Assembly (NCBI GenBank): GCA_949130495.1
Contig: OX422214.1
Coordinates: 256,250,187 to 256,314,186, forward strand
Reading direction: 5' to 3'
Source: Sambucus nigra
Lineage: Eukaryota > Streptophyta > Magnoliopsida > Dipsacales > Adoxaceae
Length of the DNA: 64,000 nt
The position numbers and the translations under genes are program-made. Within the stretch, counting starts at the first letter, position 1. Each line of letters opens with the position of its first letter. Under the pieces are notes generated by a model. That model ran no database searches. It was given only the letters and a program-made list of their open reading frames with translations, and was not told where the DNA came from. Below, piece by piece: positions 36,267 through 46,340 of the stretch.

Positions 36267-37012
36267 ATGCAAAATCCTGAACATACTCAAACTCATCACA
36301 ATACTCCAGTTAGAATCCACGAAAACCCTATAGTTGAGTATAACTCTGAAAGCCCCCCCACACCTCGTGTCCCACAATTCTGGTTTCCAATTCCTACCAC
36401 TGAGCACTCTATCAGTAGCTACACCCTGAGTCGAACTTCGAGTCACACATCTAGGACACCAGTGAGTACACAGAGTCATTTGAAGAGAGTGAGAGAACAA
36501 TGTCTGACGCAGCGAGTTTCAGTACTGGAGAGGGAGATCTCCCCTATCGTCCTATGAAAGACTTACTCTTTCTAGAGTGGACTGTCACCCCTGGTTGCAT
36601 TTTACTTCTGTATACTGCCGGTCAGTTCCACTTTCACAATAGGATGATACAGATTCTCCCTACCTTTCATGTCATCGATTCAGAGAAACTATACCTGCAT
36701 ATTCATGAGTTCAAAGAGGCATGTGGCACATTTGGTGATCAAACTTGCACGCAAGATGTCGTTCGCCTAAAGATTTTTCCTTTATCCTTAAAGGATAAAG
36801 CCAAGACCTGGCTATGGTCTCTACCCCCGAACTCCGTCACTTCTTGGAGAGATATGCAGTCTAAGTTTGTCTCAAAATTCTATATGCGTTACACGACCAA
36901 CTCTTCCAAGACTCAAATCCAAGCTTTTCGACAACAGGCGTGCTTATATATATGGAGGCGTGAAAGTTTAATCCTCCCAATTTATCACATTACTTTAAAG
37001 TTTGACAAGTAA
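36267..37012 (+). pseudogene. Athila-type gag fragment, frameshifted and truncated
   Basis: The first part reads from ATG 36267 (MQNPEHTQTHHNTPVRI). The frame shifts between 36500 and 36557. The second frame holds the Retrotrans_gag core: RMIQILPTFHVIDSEKLYL, IFPLSLKDKAKTWLWSLPP and SVTSWRDMQSKFVSKFY. This matches Athila gag in motif order. Homology is lost near 36950, followed by TAA at 37010. No protease or RT follows, so only the 5' end of the element remains. Confidence 0.75.
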
Positions 37013-37739
37013 AAGACATCAACAAGTGAAGGGTATTTGGGATATAAGAATTTGGTGTGACAATATTCACATTTTTATATTATTGTAGATGCAAAAAAAA
37101 TTACCAAATCTTACTCTCCCCTATTTAATAGTATAGAGGAGTGTGGCAGTAACTCTAGGCATATCCATCTCATGCCAAATCAGAATATTAATTATTTTTT
37201 TCATAATCAGAATATCTTAATATTACTTTTCAAGACTTTGAGAAATATGGATAAATTACATATATAATTACAACAAATCTAGTACAAATAGGTTGAAAAA
37301 TGTTGAACATAATATAGTAAAATAGGTATCTAAAAAATGCAAATCTCAACGCAGAAACATCAACTATCAAAATGGTGCAGAGGAAAAAATGAATGCAGAA
37401 ATGAAAGAGCTGGATTAGGGCTTCACATTCTAGTTATGTTTGATTGAAGCAGGTAGAAAAAAATTCTATGCAAGATTTTCTTGCTTCCCTCCCAAATAAA
37501 TGAACACACCAGAAGTTGAAAGATATACAATCTTCCATATTTTCCATGGAATATATTTCCAATCAAACACACAAGTGAAACCATAAGGTCTGAAGCTAAG
37601 AACTAACCTGAGGCGGCGGTGGCGGTGGAAGGCGACGATCGGGCTTGGCTAAAATAAAGAAAGAGAGAGTCGAAGAGGGGAAGAATTTGTATTTGGGGAA
37701 AACGATTTGAGGGTTTTTAAGAATAGGAATACAAGAAGA
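37013..37739. other. Intergenic DNA with a GGC-rich patch
   Basis: AT-rich except for GGCGGCGGTGGCGGTGG near 37612. No gene or element recognised. Confidence 0.5.
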
Positions 37740-38058
37740 TTTTGTTATTTTTTTTTACTAATAAGTGAGGAATTTTTTTTGTCACTAATTAATTTTTTTT
37801 GGTGATAAATTTATTTGTCACTAATTGTACGATAATTTTGTCACGAATATATAAGTCCAACATTGTAGCGCGCATAAATGATGGCGCCAAATTTTTTATG
37901 ACTATTTTGTGACAAATATTATTAAGTCATCACCAATTTAACATCATCCCATACAATTCATGGCGAAATTAATTTTCTTCACATAAAGGTATTTTTTAGT
38001 GACAAAATTACTTTTGTCAAGATTTTTTGTGGCACTAATATGACATTATGTTATAGTG
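37740..38058 (-). mobile_element. CACTA-like element end (one terminus only)
   Basis: On the minus strand the segment begins CACTATAACATAATGTCA at 38058. It carries many short subterminal repeats of GTGACAAA / TTTGTCACTAA in both orientations over 300 bp. This is the structure of a CACTA end. I could not find the matching second terminus. Confidence 0.4.
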
Positions 38059-39024
38059 TGAGTTGAGTATAAGAATATGAGAACTAGAAAAGGACATACA
38101 AGTGATCACTCATGAAACTATTAAGTAAACCGCCAACTTATCAATTATTGTGATATATGAGAATTTTCGTAATACCTAAGTCATAATACACCGCAATCTT
38201 AATATTGCACCTAAGTTAGATTATCAAATATTTTGATATATGAGCATCGATACTTCATTAGTTGTCTTTGTATCGCGAATACGTGGATAAGCACCAATAC
38301 ACGAATGATACATTCCAATACGTATCCATGTATACATATTATCTTGAACTTTTTTATTCAAATATATGAAGGGAAAGGTCGGTGAGGATACAACAGAAAC
38401 GATTTTATGAGTTTATAATAGGCCATTTTACAATTCTAAGTGTGAATGGCTCAATTATGATTTAGCATTATTTTAATATAACACTTGCCCTCGAGAAATC
38501 AGGGTAGGACTATTTGGTATCAGAGACAAGCTTAAGTTAGCCTATACGGGACATAAGTTTAAGATTATGATTAGGAAAGTTGCTCAAGTTATAAGAATAG
38601 TGAGAAGAAGGCATTTGGATAGGAATTAAGGAATATCACTCTTCAAATTTCATGATGAATATATGGGATAGTAGGATATTTCCTAGGGAAATATTTTAAA
38701 GATAGAAGTATAATTGCAAGGTTGATATATTTAAATAAGGATTATAAGAAACATTCTGGAACCACAATTTTGAGAAACATGACATAATTGGATATTCGAA
38801 TTTTATGTAGTCAAATCCTGTGCAATAAATAAATAATAAATAACCCGTAGGATGGGGCATACCCCGCTACTCCACATAATCCAAGCAATCATGTAGGGAC
38901 AAAAAAAAACCTTGATTTCAGATGAACGAGAATATATGTGAAGTCCTAAATGGATGAGACATAAAAGGAGTGTTCAACTAGCCACCTAAATATTTATCCT
39001 TATCTCTCTACTATGGGAGAGTAA
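38059..39024. other. AT-rich intergenic DNA
   Basis: Nothing recognised between the two CACTA-like ends. Confidence 0.5.
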
Positions 39025-39027
39025 CTT

Positions 39028-39530
39028 CACTACAAAAAAAATAAAAATGGTCAAAATAAATGGGTCACGTCCAAAATCGTGACCCCTAACTATTTATCGT
39101 AACCAAATAAGTGACCAGGATTTGGGGTGATCTCATTTAGGGGTTGGTCACGGTCAATAGTCGTGACCAATGGGGTCACGGTCCAAATCCGTGACTCTCT
39201 CATGACCCATTATGGCACCAAGTTTGTCGCTTGTTTTGTTACAATGGTGGTCATGGTCAAGAACTATGACCATATATAGTGACCAGGATTAAGGGTCACA
39301 GTCAAGAGACATGAACAAGGGGTCACGATCCAAAATTGTGACTCCCCGTGACCCATTATGGTGCTTAACACTAGTGATTTAGAACCGTGACTCCAAATCC
39401 ATTTCAAAATGGTCACAGTAATGGGTCACGGTCCAAAATTGTGGCCATGTTTAATTCATTAATAATTCACAAATTGAGTCACGGTTTTGGATCGTGACTT
39501 GGGTATAAATAAAAACTGAACCCTTGATTT
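39028..39530 (+). mobile_element. CACTA (En/Spm) 5' end with dense subterminal repeats
   Basis: Starts CACTACAAAAAAAATAAAAA, a typical plant CACTA terminus. It is followed by 450 bp packed with GGGTCACGGTCCAAAATCGTGACC-type motifs in both orientations (for example near 39104, 39148, 39176, 39303, 39425 and 39480). In autonomous elements such motifs bind the TnpA-type protein. No transposase is readable downstream in this window, so this is probably an element remnant. Confidence 0.65.
39504..39514 (+). promoter_or_regulatory. Probable CACTA promoter TATA box and CT leader
   Basis: TATAAATAAAA ends the subterminal repeat region and is followed by a CT-rich leader that contains the (TC)12 run at 39587-39610. 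This is the layout of a CACTA transposase promoter. Confidence 0.5.
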
Positions 39531-39586
39531 TATGTCACCATCTATTCAAAAATCATCTACTTTCTCTCTCCAACCACCGACAACAG

Positions 39587-39610
39587 TCTCTCTCTCTCTC
39601 TCTCTCTCTC
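39587..39610. repeat. (TC)n microsatellite
   Basis: Twelve TC units in the CT-rich leader after the CACTA 5' end. TG-rich sequence follows to about 39830. Confidence 0.9.
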
Positions 39611-41073
39611 CAACATCCATTTCTGGTCATCTCCAACATCCAACAAAGATACATCTTCAATCCCTTATTTGTTATGTATGTGTGTTTTTATTGCGTGTGT
39701 TTCAATGTGCATGTGTGTCTGTGTTTATGTGTGAATCAATGTTTTTTTTGTGTGTGATAGAGATAGTGTGTGTGTGTAATAGTGTAAGTGTGATAGTGTG
39801 TGTTTCAGTATGTGTGTGTGTGTTTCGAATTTATGTTGCTCCAAATGTTCATAATTTGTGTTTCATTAGATATAAATTTATTTTTGTTTATCATTAAAAA
39901 ATTATTATGCATAGTGATATGAAGCATTTATTTTAGTAATACATCTGCGTTTATTTTTGTATATTAAATTTGACTTTGTGTTTCTTATATTAATGTTAAT
40001 AATGTTGATATATAAATTGTTAATAATGTTGATATATAAAATTATTAGGTTAGTAATGTTGAACGGGATAAACTTATGTTGGAAATCAATCATGTAGTCG
40101 ATTTTAAAGGAGTACGGGATATACTTGTGTTGCATTGTTAGGTTGATTATTGTTGTGACTTGTGTTGAATGATTGTGGTTTGATATGGATGATGGATAAT
40201 TAAAACACTCATCATATCTTAACGTCTAAATCTCTATAATAGAGTCGTTTGGTTAACTTGTGTGGTTGTGTACACACTTTCCTACAATGGTTGTTGTTTG
40301 GGTGAACACAAATTGGTGGAAGGGCTTGCACAATCGGTGGACAAATAGTAATTTTAGGTTTAATTAAATTAAAATGAACTTGAATCGTTGTGTCTGATTG
40401 ATCGGATGGAAAAATATTAATTATTTAGGATTGATTAGAGTCCACTTGTTGTGTCTTCACCATTAATACTAATATTCATCCCCTTCTATATATATTTTCT
40501 TAGGAAAAATGAGTCATAGAAGTAATTACTGAAAACTAGAGTGCGAGAGGGTGAAATTTGACCGCACTAAAACATCTTTCATTAGTGTGAGCTATATAGA
40601 GGGAACTCCGATTTACAAGTATTGTAATAGAAAAATTGAACAATTTAATTACCTTATAAATCGTGGAGTTCATATCTTGCAAGACTAGTTGTTTGATCGT
40701 ATTATGTTTTCATTGCCAGAATGATGGGATGAGAAGTAGAGAATATATTTACCGTTCATAATAATGACATGGCACTGATGTTAGTGACAGAGTTAAAAAA
40801 GGCTGAAAAAATATTTATCCTTAGTAGATACAATTCCATAAAGAGAGCATTCACCCAAATTGCGATGTCTCGTAACACTTGTATATTAAAAATGAGCTTG
40901 CAAATAATTTGAAGAAGAAATGATTTCGAGTTCATGTCACGGACCTTTATACGTCAATCATAGACACGCTTCCACCTATTTGGCGGTGTACAAAATTTCT
41001 TAGATTTTTAAAAACTAATACTGATTAGATGGAAATCAGACACATCGTGCATGTTTTAAAAGCTGTTGAAAAG

Positions 41074-41077
<4 letters not shown>
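39611..41077. other. Unassigned DNA after the CACTA 5' end
   Basis: TG-rich then AT-rich. A 47-codon run at 40551-40691 (VKFDRTKTSFISVSYIEGTP, then KYCNRKIEQFNYLINRGVHI) looks protein-like, but I do not recognise the family and it lacks a good start. No transposase motif was found. Confidence 0.4.
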
Positions 41078-41102
<25 letters not shown>

Positions 41103-41107
<5 letters not shown>

Positions 41108-41830
41108 ATTAGAAGTTTTGTTACTATTCCATAAAACAATTAAAGGTGGAGATTAAGCCACCTCACTCAAAAATAAAGGGTTCAGATTATTTCCCTCATT
41201 CTCTCCCTTACACCCAACCAAACCCTAGTCATTTTCCTCACTCTCTCCCTCTCACCCATTTTGGATCTTTATCCTTTTCAAGACAAACTCTCCCAGTTAA
41301 AGCTTTACCCGTGCTGCCCTTCACTCTCTGCCGCTTCCTTCTGCCTCCTCCCTTCTCCTCCATTATTGTCACCCTCAGGTAAACTCTCGCTCTTACTCTC
41401 TTACACAAGCATAGAATTGTGCACACACACATATTATCTTCTATTCAGGTTGTTATCTAATTTATTGTTTTTTCATGCAAAGCAACCCGTAATTTATGTT
41501 CATGATCTTTATTTTTTCGTGTATGAATGTGTGCAATGTTTTGTTTGTCTGCACATCCAAAATAGGGTATTTGAATTAATTATTTATTTAAAATCAGGTG
41601 TCCAGATTATGCTTATTTATGTGTTTATTTTGTTCCAATGTTGCTTCAAAGGTTTTGGATGATTGTTTTGTGAGATTGATAAGTTAATCTGAGTTTGAAA
41701 TTCAAATTTTACGTGTATCTCATACATAACCCTAAGGTAAGGGATTTTAATTTGTTTCTTCCAAATAATTGGTTTTTGTGCTAACTTTTATAACTCTCTC
41801 ATAGGGTTTGTAATTTTTGTGCTAGATTAG
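41103..41830 (+). repeat. Left arm of a ~0.75-kb inverted duplication
   Basis: Nearly the whole arm is present in reverse complement at 53126-53872. It looks like a gene leader: CCTCACTC, CT-rich with AAACCCTAG, then CACCCTCAG followed by GTAAAC (possible splice donor), then an AT-rich intron-like part. There is no long frame. A (TA)n tract (41078-41103) precedes it. The arm is cut off at 41830 by the LTR remnant. Confidence 0.85.
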
Positions 41831-42809
41831 TGTAACACTCTGTACTTTTGGAGAATACGGAAGTTAATTAAATTGGTGATTTAGAAATTTATTTAATTTT
41901 GAGAAATTATTTAATTCGGATGTAATTAATTCAGTTTAAGTTAATTTCACGCGTGCTGTATTTTGAGGTGGAAATAAGATGATTTTATCAAGTGACTCGG
42001 ATGGTGATTTGGAGGTCACGTTTGGTTCCGAAAAGGTTGAAATAGTCGGAAAAGTTTATTCGAGTGTATAGTTTGGCTCCCGGGGTGATTTTGGACCAAC
42101 CCGACACCGTTTAAGGGCATTTCGATCATTCAGGAGTTTGAGGTTTAGAGAACTCTGAAAATATTAAGTTTATATCTGCCATTACAGAAAGTGAACTAGG
42201 GTTAACATAAAGCTAAAGGAAGAGAGGCCATATGAGAGGAAGAGGATAGGAGAACCAAGCTTCCTACACCATTTTTCGCCCCGAACATGACAGAATCAAG
42301 ATCGGAGTGAAGGGAGAACCACCGCACCATCATTCCAACGAATTTAAGACCTGCTATTGAGAGGAAAGTGTTTAAATCGCAATTTAGCTTAAGCATGTTA
42401 TAATACCCATGTATAGTAAGGTTTGATTTCATGTTTTGGAAGAATTTATGTGTGTCTGGGTGGGATAAATGCACTAATCGATGTAGGGATGCATGTAGAT
42501 ACATTCTTTTATGTTGTTAATACGAAATTAGTGGGTTGGGATGATTTATGTGAAGAAAATTTGGGTTCTTGATTAATAAATATGATGAACATGAGAAAAC
42601 TAGGGTTTGATGTTAATTGAAGAGAAATCGATTCTTGGATTGAATGATTAATGTTTTTGTGTAAACTTGTCATTGAAAATCATCCACATGGGATAGTATA
42701 ATGTTTAGTAATGTTGGTTTGAAGTTTGGCAAAGAATCATGGGGTTTTGATTAAGGAAAACTTTAGAAAACGTAACTTATTTAGAAGGTTTGAGGATTCT
42801 GTAGATTTT

Positions 42810-42863
42810 TGAATCGATTCGGCTCTTGGCCGAATCGATTCGGACCAAGGTCAAATCGATTCG
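42810..42863. repeat. Three GAATCGATTC palindromes at exactly 21-bp spacing
   Basis: 12-mers TGAATCGATTCG, CGAATCGATTCG and CAAATCGATTCG start at 42810, 42831 and 42852. The middle one is a perfect palindrome. Confidence 0.9.
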
Positions 42864-43726
42864 GTCTACCAGATTTGCCCACTTTTTCCCTTTTTAGAGA
42901 TGTTTCCTCTTGGGATGAATTATGAGGAACTTGGGGGTAGATTTGTGATTAATAAAAGACTTAGGTGAATTCAGTACGTATATATATAAGACTTGGATAG
43001 ATCTTAACGTGGGCAAGATTGTAACTTTAAACCGATGAGAGTAAATTGAGTAAATTACAAATTGGGGATTCAGAACCTAGGCATTGAAAAGAGTAGACTA
43101 TGACCTAAGACTATAACCAGTAAGGTATTCGTGAAGTAACTACTGAATTAATATAAAGGGGTAATAATGGGCCCTTCGGGTAGAGAATAATACTCGAGAA
43201 TATACGATAGAGAGTCATATTATGAATAAAAAATACTGTAAGTATTTGAGAGATAAATACTACATATGGGAAATTATTATAGGTTAAGTGTATACGTATA
43301 CGAATTTATTATTATAGATCGTGTGTGTACCTATATTGAATATACATATGGATAGGTTGTGTGTACACCTAATATGTGCTTGTGTGTATGTGAACATATC
43401 TATGATACTTGCTATCGCGGAGGTCCAGCGCAGTGGACGATTTCACCTTGACAATTCCAGTGAGGTCTAGATTTGGGCCCCAGAATATAGTACTGATAGT
43501 GGATAACTATGTGAGATAAATAATGATGCCGGTAGGTTGTTTGGGTACGTTAGATATGTGTGCAGCCTTAAAGACTTAGTACTATGACTCTCCTCTAATG
43601 TGTGTTGTTTTGATTGATGGTTCGAGGAGACATTTCGAACCGATAGTCCTTGATTTAGTACGAGAGGTACTTGGACTGATAGCAGAGTACGCGAATACGC
43701 ATCACGATGGCCAGACCAGTGGATGC

Positions 43727-43783
<57 letters not shown>
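43727..43783. repeat. (TA)n microsatellite
   Basis: About 25 TA units within the LTR remnant. The open frame crossing it is an artefact. Confidence 0.9.
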
Positions 43784-44472
43784 TTTGATGTTTTCTCCTA
43801 CTTATGTGTGATAGTAGTGAGACTAGATAATGTGTATCTAAACAAATATTAATCTACTTATGTGTGACTGCAGTGAGACTAGATAGTGTGTATCTAAAAC
43901 AAAGATTAATCTACTTATGTGTGATAGTAGTGAGACGGGATAATATGTGTCTAAAGAATGAATAATCTACTAAGGACTAAATATTAGGGATATTAGATAG
44001 TGTACATAAAAATAATGATGAATCTATTAATGTGTGAATAGTAGGAAGATAGATAGTGAATATCTAAAATAAGGTTTAAGTAGAGAAACTTAAATGGTAA
44101 GGCTTGAACAAATATATACGTGAAATGGTAACGTGGGTTTAATAATAACATAAGAGAGATGCCAATTATTATGGGTATTCGGTAGCGTACTGTATGGGCG
44201 GTACGGGTAAGTTAAGGAGAATCTTAACTATAATTTAATGGTAATTCAGAGTATTCGGTAGCGTATTGTATGGGCGATACGGTGAGCTAGATTGATTTGA
44301 GGTTTATTAGATGCTAGTAACCTAGTTGTATTGGTTAGAATGACTAGGCTAGGTTGAGTAGGAAATGTTAGGTGCGCACTATAGATGAGAGGTGAGGAAC
44401 TCAAGGGAGTTTTCACAGACTAACATGTGTATCTAATAACCGTTCATTTAAATTGAAATTTGAATGATTGCT

Positions 44473-45833
44473 TGTTGGAGCGCGAGGCCCCCCAATTCTA
44501 AAATATTATTTCTTTTCTATGTAAATCGATGCGGAAGCGGTGTGGTGGTTCAACTTTAACACAACAAATTTTAATTTCTTAAACAAATTAAAATTAAACC
44601 AAGTGAAGTAAAATTAAACAATTAATATATTCACTTAAACCAATTAATTAATTCAAGCCCTAGAATTTGCCTAAGTCATATTTATCAATATTAGCAAATT
44701 AGGCGAAAGCAAATTTTAGCAAATGACTTGAATTAAATAAACATTACCCAATATTTAATTTAGCACCAAATTAAATGAGTGTGATAATTTAAACCAAATT
44801 TTATCTTGAATTATTCTAAACATGCGTTCTACGTTATTTTGCAAGATAAAATAAATCAATCACACTACGCCGCGATGTGCGAGGAAAAACCCAAGACGGG
44901 AAACAACCTCGGACGGCCCTAGCCACAAATCCACTAGATACGGAATTACAAGTACAAGACAGAAAGACTTACAACACACGACTCGATCCCTCTCAATCCT
45001 TGACGCTTCTTCTTGTAGACACCTCTTCCTAGCGGATAACCTTGGAACACCACCGCGGTCTCGAAATCCACCGATAGGACTTTATATGGTCACCGTCACC
45101 CGAGCAAGGAGCCTTTCTCCAAGTGGGTAGAATCGCAACAAAACGTCTTCTTCTTTGATGGATGTAGAAGCAAACCAAAACTTCTCTTTGAAACGGAAGA
45201 GATAAACCGGTGCCAAACTCCAAGAAATTGATATGTATATATGTGAACTTGGATAAACAATATGGGTGTAAAACTAGAGTGATAAAATATTTTCTCTTGA
45301 AAAATAGCACTCAAAACTATATCTTTTTCTCTTTTTGTTTTTTCTCTCAAAACACTCTCTAAGAGTTTGTATGATATGAAAAAGATGGATTATCAAAAGT
45401 GATTCCCACACATATTAAAGTCTGAAAAAGTTGGTTAAAAACTAAGTGGGGAAGTGGGTGAAAAACTGCCAAAAAACTGCCAAAAACTATTCCCGCCTGG
45501 CATCTCGTTCGAACGACGTTTCGTTCAAACGAAATTCTCGTTCGAACGAGACTTCTAACGACGTTCCAGATTGAACTCGTTAGAATCTCGTTGGATATCT
45601 CGTTCGAACATAAGGTTCGTTCGAACGACATATCGAACGACATTCCAGTGGCCTAATATGGGAACTCGTTGGCAGGTTCGTTCGAACGACATTTTCGTTC
45701 GAACGACTCTATCGAACGAAAAACCAGAAAGTTTGAATATTCTTGTTTAAGCCCAGAAAACTTTATAAACATTTATTTAAAGTTTTAGTTAATTCTTTCT
45801 TAAAACAAAAGGCAGTTTTTATAAAACCTAACA
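44473..45833. repeat. LTR-like block inserted in the Tekay-like LTR remnant
   Basis: Bounded by TGTTGGAGCGCGAGGCC and a final CCTAACA (TGTT...AACA). It interrupts sequence that is colinear with the Tekay LTR. It has a TTCGAA palindrome array at 45504-45716 and no long frame. The flanking bases TTGCT and CCCAA do not match, so a solo LTR is only a guess. Confidence 0.4.
45504..45716. repeat. TTCGAA palindrome array in the LTR-like block
   Basis: Units of TCGTTCGAACGA type centre on TTCGAA at 45508, 45541, 45603, 45620, 45681 and 45698, with partial units near 45523 and 45633. Neighbouring units are 15-18 bp apart. The segment AACTCGTTAGAATCTCGTT is shared with the Tekay LTR cluster. Confidence 0.85.
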
Positions 45834-46109
45834 CCCAATAAACTTGTTCTAATCTCCTATATATATAATATTACATTCATACCTTTGGAGCATGGAACCA
45901 TAGTTGATGACGTATAAACGAGGCACGCAAACCGGCATATTTGATGAAGCTTTATATTCTTTGCCGCTATGTCTTCAACGAACACTTCATAGGCTTGAGA
46001 ATATTACAATTAAATACTATCCTATGAATAAATGTTTTTGTCCGGAATTGAGCCAAAACTATATATGGACTCAATTGGAAATTTGTGTCCTTACATTGCT
46101 AAATATTTT

Positions 46110-46340
46110 CAAATGATTTTTACTGGGGATCTGACCCATACTTGCAAAAAAAATTCCAAAGCCTTTAAGGTGTCCAGCCACAGGGATGCCCAGCAGGATG
46201 ATCTATTCCAGGGATGCGTAGCTACATCACTTGTGGATGATTACCGAACTTGGACTTATTTGCTTCATTTACTTCATTCCTAGTGTAGGGTGAAGTTCAG
46301 TATTTCATTCGAGCGTGTTAACCGTTAGTGTAGGGTGAAG
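46110..46340 (+). repeat. Probable continuation of the Tekay-like LTR remnant
   Basis: GATCTGACCCATACTTGC, AAGGTGTCCAGCCACAGGGA and CGTAGCTACATCACTTGTGG match, in order, the minus strand of the Tekay LTR around 10660-10540. A 23-bp segment, TAGTGTAGGGTGAAGTTCAG plus TAT, occurs twice (46281 and 46325). The end is not defined. Confidence 0.4.

Larger units (their letters stand above)
41831..44472 (+). repeat. Tekay-like LTR remnant, plus orientation
   Basis: Starts TGTAACACTCTGTAC, like the Tekay LTR start TGTAATACCCCGTATT. It shows the same order of landmarks: CCCGGGG segment, palindrome array (42810-42863), a GATACTTGCTATCGCGG segment near 43410, and a GAGAGGTGAGGAA segment near 44387. It breaks at 44472 where another block begins. 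Similar landmarks (GATCTGACCC, GTGTCCAGCCAC) resume near 46126. A clean 3' end was not found. Confidence 0.6.
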
